A stretch of 64,000 nt of DNA from Symsagittifera roscoffensis (taxonomy: Eukaryota > Xenacoelomorpha > Acoela > Convolutidae), in contig NC_087066.1 in assembly GCF_963678635.1 (NCBI RefSeq), positions 50,835,581 to 50,899,580 on the forward strand. Reading direction: 5' to 3'. Shown here piece by piece: positions 38,493-48,091 of the stretch (its first letter is position 1; every line of letters starts with the position of its first letter). Position numbers and translations under genes: made by a program. The notes under the pieces were generated by a model. The model had not been told where the DNA came from. It saw nothing but the letters and a program-made list of their open reading frames with translations, and searched no databases.

Positions 38493-39672
38493 TCAATTAT
38501 TTAATAGATGAGATCGTGATTTTGAAAAACTTGTGAATAGGTTTAAATTCAAAGTCTGACATAAAAGTTGTTGTTTATTTTGACTTTTATCATACTGGTG
38601 AACTTGTTTTTTTGAAAAATTATATACATTTCCTGATAATGGTTTCAGGTGTTTCCGTTGTTGGTTGTAAATGGGGTAAAATTTTGAGAAGAATGGTGGT
38701 TGTTTGTTTAATCTTTGGAAGAATATTAGGGCTGTATTTTTTGTTTTTGTGTACTTATCTTTGATGAGTATTTTACTATTTAAGAAGTTGATTGTTGGTA
38801 TATATTTAGTTATAAATGGTATGCCAATGATATTATGTTTAATGTCTGTAATATGAAATGTTTGTTTAAACGGTCTGTTTAAAATTTTGTTTTGTTCCAT
38901 TGTTCTCGTGGGGAGAAGGAATAATTGGATTTTTCCATAATTTACTAATGTTGATCCTTGTGATGTTGCTAGTTTACTGGAGGTTTCAAGAGGTGTTAAT
39001 TTTGGATGTAATGTTTTGATTTCATTCCATGTGGGAATATTAATTATATTGGATTCTGCTCCTGAATCAATTAAGAAATCAATTTCAAGATCTAATGGTT
39101 GAAATTCTTTGTTTCTTGGGCTTTCCAATAAAAACGGTTTTTCCAAATTTTTTCTCTGGGTTGTTCTTTCTGTATATTTTGATAAATATGATTTGTGTTT
39201 GAGCATTGTGTTTCACTTTTTTCATCGGGTTTAATTACCGTGTTTATTTCGTTTACTTTTTGTGTAGTTTGTGTAGTATCCAATTCAGTTCCAATTGATT
39301 TTCATATATATGTGACGTAAAAGGTTGTTCATATATGACAGGTTCATAGTTGTTTTCGACTGTTATCATATTTACTGAGATAGTATTTTCTGTATCACTT
39401 TCTGTATCTGATGATTCACAATGTATATGATTTAGTTGTATTTTGTGATTTTCTGCGTCATCAATACCTGGAGGGTCTGAAGTTGTTTCTTCATTTGTTT
39501 GTACTTGATTAATGTGTCTTTGATGTTTTGGTGTACTACTTCTGTATTGACTTCTAGAGTCAGGGTAACCGTTATTATTCCTATGTGGTGACTGGGAATA
39601 ATTTCTGTGTATTATTGTAACTTGAGTTTCGATTTTGTGATATTTTTTGTGATCTATTATGGTAATTATCAT
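38493..39672 (-). pseudogene. gag-pol junction and aspartic protease region, frameshifted
   Basis: Three overlapping frames: 39672-39253, 39283-39092 and 39206-38493. The last contains the retropepsin active site FLIDSGAES (DSG about residue 47), hydrophobic strands either side and a downstream NIIGIPF resembling the conserved I-I/L-G segment. The protease cuts the Gag-Pol polyprotein and works as a homodimer. The change of frame from the gag tail is in the +1 direction and the next changes are mixed. I read this as decay, possibly on top of one programmed shift. Confidence 0.75.
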
Positions 39673-42600
39673 TTGATCTGCGATAGTTTGATCTATTATA
39701 TGAATTATTTCCTGATCGATTGTTCGGGTAATTCTGATTTCGATTGTTCGAATAACTTCTATTTCTATTATGTGAATAGTTTCTATTTTTGTTGTATGAT
39801 GAGTTTCGTGATTGATTATTGGAATAGTGTCTATTCCTTAGGTTTGATTGGGAACTCGATCCAGAAACAAATTGTGTTGTATTGGAATTTAATAGTGAAT
39901 AGTTATTTTGGTTAATTTGGCTATTCAATCGATTATATCTATTTTGTGAGAAATTTCGTGTATTTCCTCGTTCGGGTGATCTACCTCTATAACCTGAGTT
40001 ATATGGTGATTGATTCCTTGTGTAATTTGGGTTGTTCGGAAGTGGTTTTCCTGAACTGTTATTACTATATATATTTTTGTTTGGTAGATTTTGGTCTTTT
40101 TTCATGTATTGATAGAACGATTTATTTGGTTTTTTGTACTTTTGAGGTTTATTCTCATTGTCTTGTTGTTTTTGTCTACATTCGGAAATACTGTGTCAGT
40201 ATCGTCGGCAATAATTACACCATTTTTTGAAGGATGGTTTGCCTTTAAAGTTTGGATGTTTTTCGTAGATATTTAGTATTTCAGTGATTTTTTCAATCAG
40301 GTCTGTGTCTGATTCTTGTATGTTATTTATATGTGTAGTATTTGTTTCAATCCGATTAACATATTGTAGTTTTAGGTTTTCTGTTTCTTCGAACTTCATT
40401 GTGATATCTGCTTGTTCTAGTTTATCTACTAGTTTTCGAAAATCTAAATCTGGTTCTCGAATTGAAGAAGGATGAGATGCTCTCTTTTTTATTGCTATTT
40501 TCCTTAATTGAGGTGTTAAGGTCATCATTAAAATTTCTGTCATTTTTGTGTTTTTATAGTCATGTGTATTAAGTGAATATGCTTTTCGAACTATTGTTTC
40601 GATACGTAATGGTAATTGTTTGATAGTTTCGTTTGGTAATCTGCGAATTTCATTACATAAAACTCTTTGGTGTTGTTTGTTTTTTTCAGAGTCAAACATT
40701 TTTGAAAATTCTTGTGTGAATCTTTTCCAATCTGATTTTATTTCTATAGGTAATACTGAAAACCATTTTTGAGCTGCGCCATCTAGGGTTGTTTGTATTA
40801 ATGCTGTGCGTCTATGTATCCAATTTTGATGTAGTGGCGTTTTAATTGGTTCAGGTCCTATATTTAAAATTAAATTTGCTGTTACTGCGTTTAAATAATC
40901 TTCTACAGAACATTCAGGATCTGTTCCTGTGAATACCATCAGTGGTTTATTGGATGTTATTGATGATCCACCCATGAGGTATGAATTCATTGTCATCTGT
41001 AGTGATTCTGCGGCATTTGGCATTTGCGAAAAATTTGAAAGTTGATTTTGTGTTATTTCGTGTTGCTGAAGGTAATATGGAAGCGGTATTTCATTTTGCA
41101 TTTGAGTTGGTTGATAAGAGTGCATTGACATTGGGTTTTGTGGTTGTAATGGTTGAAAAGATTGTGTAACAAATGGGTTTTGTATATGTATTTGTTGTGG
41201 ATTTTGTACATCTGTTGGGCTTTGTGGGTAAATATTTATATTTCGAGATGGTTGAGGTTGTCGTGGTCTTTGTGTGCGATATTCTTTAGTGTATGGTGCA
41301 AAAATAGCTGGTTGGTGATTTTCGTCTTTATCAGATGATAAATAGTTTGTATTATATGGTGTATATTGATTATTTTTATTTTGCTGAGAGAATGGGTAAT
41401 TTTCACTATAATCCTGTGTAGGTTGTGGATTATCTGGAAAATTTACTGAATTGGTTGATGTTTTCGGGAGATTGCAATAATTGGAACATGCGTGATTGAA
41501 ATTTTGTGTATTTTTTCGAGGAGGTTGGTTTGTTCTCAGTTTGTGAGCATAATTATAATTGTGTTCTGCAAAGGTGTTTCCTTTTAATGGTTTTCGTGTT
41601 TTTGACGGTATTGTCATTGGTCGATTCGTTTGATAATCCATATGTGAATCTTTTTGAGCAACCGAAGGTTTAACAGTTGATTGTAAGGTTACTTGTGCCA
41701 ATGATGTATTTGTATTTCTTGGTGTTGTCAAATTTGGGTGTATTGGTGAAATACTTTGTTGTGTAGTTGTTGTTGTTTGGACGATTTCTTCATTTATGAA
41801 GTGTGATGGTGTTTGAATATCTTGTTGTGTAAGATTTCTAGTTCCATTAAGGTTTTCATTATGTATGACGGTCGAATTTAAACTGTTATTTCGCGAATCA
41901 GGTAAAAATGTATTATAGTTTAATGGTGTTGCATCAATGGTTAATGGTAGTACTTTTACATAATCTCTGTGATAAGATATTGTACTTATTGCTTGACTTG
42001 AGATAGATTGTGGGATATTTATAAATGTAGGATGAGACCATTCAGGGTCCCAAACGTAGTCTGATTGTTCTGAAAGGACAGTGTGGTCATTTGTATTTTG
42101 AGGTCTGAAATTTTTTCTTGCTTGTGAAATTAAATCTAAATTGTGGGTGAAATAATCTATTATAAACCATGCTAAAATCTTTTGTAAATGATGTTTAGTG
42201 TGTTGTGAAACATCATTTTTAGTGAATTCTTTAATTAAATGTAGAAATGTTGAAAATAATGCGAATTCATTTCGTACTTTTGTATGTTTGGATGTTTCAG
42301 TTGGTGAGATAATTTGAAATTCAGTTTTTTCTAATATAGATATATAAGTATATAATATTGCAAAAACTTCGTTAGTGAATATGGAGTTTGCTCTTTGTGA
42401 ATTATGATATTGTATGCTTTTGATATATTCTAGGAATACTTTTGAAAACTCTAATTCAATATCGTCTGTTTGAATTACATATTTGCGATGGGCTGTATTG
42501 GGTGTGCTGAATTCTATGGTATAGATTTCATATTGTTGTGTTAGATTACATATGTCTTTCAAATAATGTTCAATAATTTGTCCTTTGATTTTTACGTCTG

Positions 42601-42754
42601 GGAATTTTGCTTTGCATGGACTGATTCCGGGTTCAAACAAATTTACGAGTAAGTTCTTGCAAAAATCACGTTGACCTCTATCATCGGGTGAATCTATAAG
42701 AAAGGGGTAAACTGCTTCGTCATCTGGACTATCGTCACTTTGAGTGTGGCTCAT
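39581..42754 (-). pseudogene. gag: gag (capsid/nucleocapsid) with TGA inside the zinc knuckle
   Basis: The 852-codon part (42754-40196) has an acidic N-terminus, a long Asn/Gln/Pro/Thr-rich middle, then a retrotransposon Gag capsid-like region (AAQKWFSVLP, WKRFTQEFSKMF, RVLCNEIRRL) at roughly residues 650-780. It ends with CNYC of a CCHC knuckle. A TGA at 40196-40198 follows CNYCRRY. The same frame continues at once with HSISEC and stays open to 39581, with an Arg/Ser/Asn/Tyr-rich tail. The stop therefore sits at the position that is normally Gly in CX2CX3GHX4C. It could be a nonsense mutation or a read-through stop. Total about 1057 codons, very long for gag. Confidence 0.85.
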
Positions 42755-43190
42755 TTTTTCGTTTGATGACTGTTAATATATAACTATCGATGTGTCTAAT
42801 TGGTTGATTCCAATTATACAAGTGTACTGGTTTGTGTTTGTATTGCTTTTTTATTCTTCTTTTTCCTCTTTTTGATGAATTTGAAGTTTTTTCTGAGTCG
42901 GAAAAATATAATTGATTGACACAATTTTTATCAATTGATTCTTTTAATTTGTAGAGTTCATCTAAACTGCTGGCTTCTGATTCAGAAAATACGTTTCTAT
43001 TTTTTGAAAATATTTTTCGTGTGATTTGTCTTTGTTTGTTTATAATTTTTCTTTTTATTGTTTGTCGTTTTGTTCTAATGTATCCAACTGTTTGTGTATG
43101 AGGTGTGATTACAAGATCGTATTTTTTGTTATCTATTTCACAGTTGTGTAAAACGATTGTTTGTTTATTTCCTAAATTTTTGAATGACAT
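42735..43190 (-). CDS. Retroelement ORF0, small basic protein ahead of gag
   Basis: ATG-initiated ORF of 151 residues, first ORF of the element. It is strongly basic with clusters such as KRKIINKQRQ and KRGKRRIKKQ, plus an acidic/Ser middle (SESEASSLDEL). It overlaps the gag start by 20 nt in another frame: gag's ATG is embedded in AAAAAATGAGCC. The gag frame is +1 relative to ORF0, and a -1 slip at the A6 run would meet a TGA. Reinitiation or leaky scanning is therefore easier to imagine than -1 frameshifting. Basic character suggests nucleic-acid binding or nuclear targeting (inference). No family recognised. Confidence 0.6.
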   Translation of the reverse strand: MSFKNLGNKQTIVLHNCEIDNKKYDLVITPHTQTVGYIRTKRQTIKRKIINKQRQITRKIFSKNRNVFSESEASSLDELYKLKESIDKNCVNQLYFSDSEKTSNSSKRGKRRIKKQYKHKPVHLYNWNQPIRHIDSYILTVIKRKNEPHSK

Positions 43191-44640
43191 AAGGTTTAGG
43201 ATGAGGGATGCAAGAAGTTGTTAGTTATTTCTATTTCCTTAGACTGTTAGTCCTTACGATTTTTTTGGTTAGCTTAACCTGGGTCTTTTTGTTCAGGGTT
43301 GGAGAGAAAAGTATATCGATTCCGGAGAATGATTTTCTACTTTCTAGTGGCTAGTCTAAGCTAAGGAGGTGTTAACTTACTTAATCCTACTTAGGGGAAG
43401 TGATTGTGTTCAAGGTTTGGAGAATAGTAAATCGATCCACAAGGTTCAGGTATAATTAGAACGCAAGTAGTTCGTTAGATACTTTTTTAAACTTACTAAG
43501 TCTAAGATCTATCCTGGGTCTGGTAAGAGGAGGGTTCAAGTGAAGGATGAATAACCGAAGTTCTTCACTGTTTATCTTAATTTGAATGGTTAGTTTTATT
43601 TTAAAATTTTTTATTAGTCCTGGGTCTTTTGGAAGGGTTGGATAGTGAATCGACGTTTGAGGTCGTTAGACACTTGCTAAGTGGGTGGGGGAGAACAAAA
43701 TTGTCCTGTTGATCCAAGGATAGGCCTTGATGATCAGGTTTTAAATTTATTGAGATAGAAAATTTATTAAGATCCAAGGTTAAGCCTTGATGATCTGATT
43801 TTTGTTTAAATTAAGTGAATTTAAGTTTAAAATGATTTAAATTTTTTGAATAAAAGATTTAGTTCTTTAATGATATTAGTGAGCTTATGATTGCTGTTAT
43901 GTTTAGGTGATGGAGCTGGGACAACGAATGATTTATGATTACTAACAATTTATTGTCACTAACTTTTGTTTTTATTTTTAAATAAAGATTTTTCAAATAT
44001 GTTTTATATAATACTGCAGAAATTAAGGAAACGATCTGAGATCTTTTTATCAATTGTTATTGTACATTAATAATTTTGTTTAGCGCCTGAATGATCATGA
44101 AGATTTACTCCAAAATTTTATGTTTGCAGATGAAAATCTAAATTCATTGCTAATAAGATTCTAAATATAAAAGTTTGTATTGGCTTTTGCCGTACAATCA
44201 TAAAACTAAATGTTAAGTTTCTACTTTGTCGTATGTCGTCTTTTGTTCGAGGTCTTCTTCCAATTCCGGGTAGTTCTATTATCGTTCGGAATATCGGCTC
44301 TGATCTATTGAGTCGTAGAGACATTTCAATTAAATTATTATCGTATAACATTTTGAAAATGTTTTGTCTAATTTCTAATCTATTTTTGGTTAGTTCTAAG
44401 CTATTAGGTTCTTATTCGAGACTTATGGTCGCACCAGATGAGTTAGAACCGATGTGGTTAACTCATAAAGTAATTTCGGATAGGGTACACCGTCTGCTCG
44501 TCACGCTACCTTATTTTCGGCCGGATAGATTCGTGCAACTTCTTAGTCTAATACCGATCCTAGTCTTAGTCTTATACTTACTAGTCTCAGGGTGTTTAAC
44601 TAGTCTGTGCTAGGCTCAATAGATCTAGGGTATACTGATT
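43191..44640 (-). other. Retroelement 5' LTR remainder and untranslated leader, with degenerate tandem repeats
   Basis: Between the confirmed LTR part and the first ORF. It contains about four degenerate units spaced 105-119 bp, with shared CCTGGGTCTTTT (43278, 43513, 43619) and GGTTGGA-GA-AGTAAATCGA-like segments (43296, 43413, 43635). It also has a cleaner 60-bp duplication starting GATCCAAGG at 43711 and 43771. Short ORFs exist on both strands (minus 44118-44351; plus 44233-44613), but nothing supports coding. Such leaders can carry packaging or translation signals; that is inference. No convincing tRNA-complementary primer-binding site was found. Confidence 0.5.
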
Positions 44641-44672
44641 TATTGCGGCTGCTGAAGTTCTCTTGGAGAGGC

Positions 44673-44848
44673 AACTAATTTCTAAGTTAAATTCAAATCT
44701 CTCTGGTGCTGAAACTACAAGTAGTTTCAGCACTTACAAATAAGTGGGTTGTTAGTTAGAGGGATTATGATTGGTTAATATTAAATATCTTACAGGGGTA
44801 AAACATTTAATTTATCCAATTATAAAATGTAGTTTAGATCAGGTTCCA
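44673..44848 (-). repeat. 5' LTR, part confirmed by the other copy
   Basis: Same 176 bases as the left LTR, including the 12-bp hairpin at 44706-44733. In element orientation it starts TGGAACC and continues beyond 44673 towards the leader. An AATAAA on the minus strand at about 44638-44643 suggests that R/U5 lies there. The inner LTR boundary cannot be set because the other copy is masked by the gap. Flanking DNA right of 44848 starts CTATTCG. Confidence 0.85.
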
Positions 44849-44939
44849 CTATTCGCATATAATTAAATTTTGCAAAATCATGTATCTCGCAGTTTAAACT
44901 CAGATCTTCTCAATTTTAACACCCAAATTGACCATGCAC

Positions 44940-45240
44940 AAAGTTTTACCCACCCACTCCTCACATCTATCCGCACACTTACTCCCACCTCCACCTAAAC
45001 TTCACACCTACCCCCACCAAACCTACCCCCAGACCTACCCTTACACACACCGAACCTCCCTCCTCCCACAACGACTTGACAACCCCTGTAAGTTTGTATG
45101 TGTGGGGGGTTGCGGGCACGCGTTTACGGTATTTTTCACGTATTTTTACGGTTATAGCAAGTGAGGAGTAAGTGACGGGGGAGGGGACGGGAGGTGGTAG
45201 TGAGTTAAAGAAAGGAGTAGAAGGTGGTAGCGTAAGTAAT
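44940..45240. other. C-rich block followed by G-rich block
   Basis: Just right of the retroelement. 44940-45070 has CCACCCACTCC, ACTCCCACCTCCACC and CCTACCCCCA-type runs; 45095-45240 is G-rich (TGGGGGGTTG, GGGGGAGGGGACGGGAGG, TAGGGGGAGAG). The blocks are loosely complementary. It stands out against the AT-rich intron and could form i-motif or quadruplex structure. The plus-strand ORF here (44928-45164) is a composition artefact. Confidence 0.5.
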
Positions 45241-45359
45241 TAGGGGGAGAGTGAGAAGTAGAAAACAATACACATTTTTGCTGTAGTCAATTTTCAAACA
45301 ATTTAACCATTGCAGAATTTGAAAATTTATTTCAAAAACCTAGGCTCTTACTCTTAAAA

Positions 45360-45455
45360 GCCCATTGTAACCGATTATTTAATATTTTTATGGACACACG
45401 AAAATCTATAATAATCGATTATTATCCATGAAACTTCATCGCCGGTAGAATTTAC
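45360..45455. repeat. Partial MITE of the GAGGTTCCATGG type
   Basis: TCGATTATTATCCATGAAAC followed by TTCATCGCCGGTA resembles the right end of the element at 22179-22388, here without a matching left end. Confidence 0.5.
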
Positions 45456-46244
45456 TAGATATTTTTCTGCCCCACACCTCACTTCACACGAACATCATTT
45501 TTTTGCATAACAGTTGGTTTTGCAAGATTAATTATGAAGATCAATGATATTGGTCATGGCTTGTTTAGTCCTCGTGTCTTTTTTCATAACAATCGGACAA
45601 TAATTTTTGTCACAACAATCGGACAAAAAATTTGAACATTATTTTAGTTAGTAAAAATTTGCAAATGTGGGGATGAAAAAGAGTCCCCCCATCTGCAAAT
45701 TTGTAGCCACCCCATCTAGATGAAATACACAAAATCAAATGTTGTATAAAACCAAAAGCCTAATTTTTCCTTTCTTATCAAATTATTATTATTACATCAG
45801 AATTCGTTTTTTTAAGAAACTTAGTTTTGGTTTACTACTCCCAATAGTACCTTATAACAATCCCCAAATGTACCGAATGCATTAAACAGCTATGCATATA
45901 CGAATTTTTTTGTACCTTGTCCAATTTGCAAAATTGCTAAAAACTCCGAAACTTAAAACGGAATTCAAGATCTTTCGTTCTTACAAAGTAAATAATTATA
46001 TTGGCTCATATAAACTATCGCAAAATTGGCTGTTCTAAATCCCTCATCTTTCAAATTATTATTTTTAGCAAAGTTATTTTATTACGGCTAAATGCGTGAT
46101 GTTATGATGTGAAGTATAAAGAACAAATCTGTTCACAGTTGTAGTTTGTTCGCCAATTTTCATTATATTATGACGTTAAAGAAGTTGTTCCAAATTGAAT
46201 TTAAAAGGGAGAGTGGAAAAGAAGCTAGATTCTTTTAATAGTTT

Positions 46245-46390
46245 GATTAGCACTAGTTCCAGAACTTTTTGATGATTTGATGATAATATAAGAAAAAACC
46301 TATTTTGAAGGAAATAAGAGAAAACTTATTTCTAGGATCTTTTGGTGATTTATTGATAAATAAGAGAAAACTTATTTTAAAGGTAACATT
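46245..46390 (+). repeat. Short direct repeats, GAGAAAACTTATTT
   Basis: Three loosely spaced copies of a TTTGATGATTTGATGATAA-like lead plus AAGAGAAAACTTATTT-like sequence (about 46270, 46300-46330 and 46340-46375). Confidence 0.4.
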
Positions 46391-46823
46391 ATCTGAGAAG
46401 TTTGCTTTGCTGAGCCAATATGACAGCTACCTCTTAAAATTTTGATTGGATATTTTTGCCGAGAAATTGTATCGTAGTTGAAAAAAATGGCCAAACAAAT
46501 CCTTTCCAAGTGCTTCTGAATTGCATCTAATCTTGTTGTCTAAAAACAACTTGTAACAGCAGCATCCGCAATTTCAAAAGGAGAAGCTTAAAAATAAAAC
46601 GCCTTTCTGCGATTCGTAGAGGATCTGGGAAAACCTTGCAGCATGTCTAAGCATAGCACATTTCTCTTATTTCCCAAATTCCAGTCTGAGGTATTATGTT
46701 CAGCATAGCTCCTTTTTTTGCGGCCTGTTTTTTGCGTCTAAAACTTTCGCGTGATACCTTGCAGTCGTTATCTGTCAGGCTATGGTAGACCTGCATCTAG
46801 AGGTTACGTGAGAGTGCGAGATC

Positions 46824-46937
46824 GTCCTTTCTCACTATTATTGCCATGGCAGGGGATCGATCACGCAAGCTGATGATCACAAAGTCCTTACTCACTATTA
46901 TTGCCATGGCAGGGGATCGATCACGCAAGCTGATGAT
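46824..46937 (+). repeat. 60-bp tandem duplication
   Basis: 46824-46877 and 46884-46937 are nearly identical (ACTATTATTGCCATGGCAGG, GGATCGATCACGCAAGCTGA), period 60. The unit is much richer in GC than its surroundings and the high identity suggests a recent event. No function assigned. Confidence 0.8.
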
Positions 46938-47279
46938 ACCACTATGCTACGTGCCTCATGGGCGAAGCTTGAAGTTATATTAACTGATTTGTAAAAAAAG
47001 TTTCAATTGTCAATTCGAAAAACTTCTCAAAGAAGAAAACTCTTGGTAAGTTTTCTGCGGCGTTTAACCAAACCAAATTTTTGGAAAAACGCTTTCAAAA
47101 AAGCCTTCAAAAAAGCCCACAAAAGCCCACATGTTTCAAAAACTCTTCTAAAACCGATGCCAGATCGCCCTCATTTCATCAAAATTGTTCGAAAATGCCC
47201 TCAACAATAATTATTCCAAAGTGCCCACAAAGATTCTACAAAAAAACAACACAATGATTGCTTCTTAACCGGTTGGTTA

Positions 47280-47938
47280 TTGTTCCGACTTTCGATACGA
47301 AAGTAACGGAATATTTGTGCTCGGGGTGGGTTTTTTTTTCTTCAGACAATTTTCGACTTTTTAACTAGCCATTTTTGACGGAATTTTTTAATATCATTCG
47401 AAAGGTATTGTTGCCCTGAGCTCAAATTTGAAAAGATGTTTCACCTGTGATCGTTTTTCGTAAAGTTACCGGGGTTTAAAGATTGCCATTTTGGCCAATT
47501 TGGGACAATTAACGCGCTATATATTTCGCGGTATTAACGCGTAAGCGGAGAGTTAATCCGTCTTAGAAATCGTTCCAAATTGGTTAAAAGAAGCTTATTT
47601 GCCTTAATTGTTTTGTTACAAGGAGCGAAATCTATCCTTTTGTACTTTATATGGCGTGTGGGGGGATGATTTTCATAAAAAATTTCACATTTTAGAAGAA
47701 AAAAAAAATTTCTTTTATTTTATTTCATTGAATTTTTAAAGGTTTATGAAAATAATGAAATTCAATGAAATAAAATAATAGAAATTTTTTTTTTCTTCTA
47801 AAATGTGAAATTTTTTATGAAAATCATTACTGCTCCATAAACCTTAAATAATTAAAAATTGAAAATAATTACTGCTCCATAAACCTTAAAAGGCAGTTGG
47901 AACATTCAGGGCTTCGCCCTGATACGATCAGTCTTGTT
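47280..47938 (+). repeat. Repeat A copy 4, most complete, with inner palindrome
   Basis: Starts TTGTTCCGACTTTCGATACG and ends CAGTTGGAACATTCAGGGCTTCGCCCTGATAC then CAGTCTTGTT. It contains TGTGCTCGGGGTGGG, GGGACAATTAACGCGC, ATATTTCGCGGTATTAACGC and TATATGGCGTGTGGGGGG. A perfect-looking palindrome (47667-47826) and a duplicated ACTGCTCCATAAACCTTAAA (47830 and 47875) are inside. The start and end share inverted TGTTCCGACT, compatible with terminal inverted repeats. The right end is 16 nt from the donor of GPCR exon C. Confidence 0.85.
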
Positions 47939-47954
47939 ATCTCTTATAACTGAC

Positions 47955-48091
47955 CTGGGACTTAGGCTGACTATTAAAACCAGGAGATTCATTAGGATTC
48001 CACTCATGCACACGATAAAGAGGATAATCAAGTAGAGCCAGTGCTTGTCGAAGTCCGGCTCCCTGTCTTCCCGGAACGGTTCACAGTCCAC
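47955..48091 (-). CDS. GPCR exon C (juxtamembrane ectodomain and TM1)
   Basis: Exon of 137 nt. It starts in phase 0 after a strong acceptor (polypyrimidine tract, then TTTCCAG) and ends at donor CAG|GTCAGT with two bases of a Ser codon left over. It encodes a short acidic Cys-containing juxtamembrane stretch (VDCEPFREDREPD) followed by one hydrophobic helix with the TM1 pattern G-x-x-x-N (SGILMNLLVLIVSL, N1.50). Its downstream partner is the TM2 exon at 687-840, about 47 kb away, which fits both in phase and in receptor order. Base composition is richer in GC than the surrounding intron, as expected for a real exon. Confidence 0.85.

Larger units (their letters stand above)
26262..44848 (-). 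mobile_element. Giant Ty3/gypsy-type LTR retroelement with envelope-like and extra ORFs
   Basis: An LTR element inserted in the 47-kb GPCR intron, same strand as the host gene. The visible LTR parts are 26262-26437 and 44673-44848: 176 aligned bases without gaps and 4 substitutions (2.3%). In element orientation both begin TGGAACC. Internal order: leader, small ORF, gag, protease, RT/RNase H, integrase, membrane/proline ORF, envelope-like ORF, 3' ORF, long 3' UTR, LTR. RT-RNase H-integrase order and an integrase DD35E core place it in Ty3/gypsy (Metaviridae-like). At about 18.6 kb it is far longer than the usual 5-8 kb. Frames are broken in many places, so this copy is not expected to work. 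Primer-binding site, polypurine tract and target duplication could not be fixed; the outer edge of the left LTR is in the gap. Confidence 0.9.

Noticed and set aside
29468-40198. Idea that TGA is a sense codon (for example Gly) in this genome
   Set aside because: Two TGAs do sit at Gly-like positions, but the same element is also broken by TAG (36514, 33597), TAA (35888, 33786, 30547, 29306) and frameshifts. Simple decay explains all.
44118-44351. Small minus-strand ORF in the retroelement leader
   Set aside because: 77 codons with an ATG, but no motif or coupling to downstream genes; may be within the LTR. Not enough to call.
44928-45164. Proline/threonine/histidine-rich plus-strand ORF
   Set aside because: Product of the C-rich block; no other coding sign.
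46824-46980. U1 or U6 snRNA gene
   Set aside because: GGCAGGGGATCGATCACG has only short, patchy similarity to snRNA. The 5' splice-site-pairing segment and Sm site are not recognisable.
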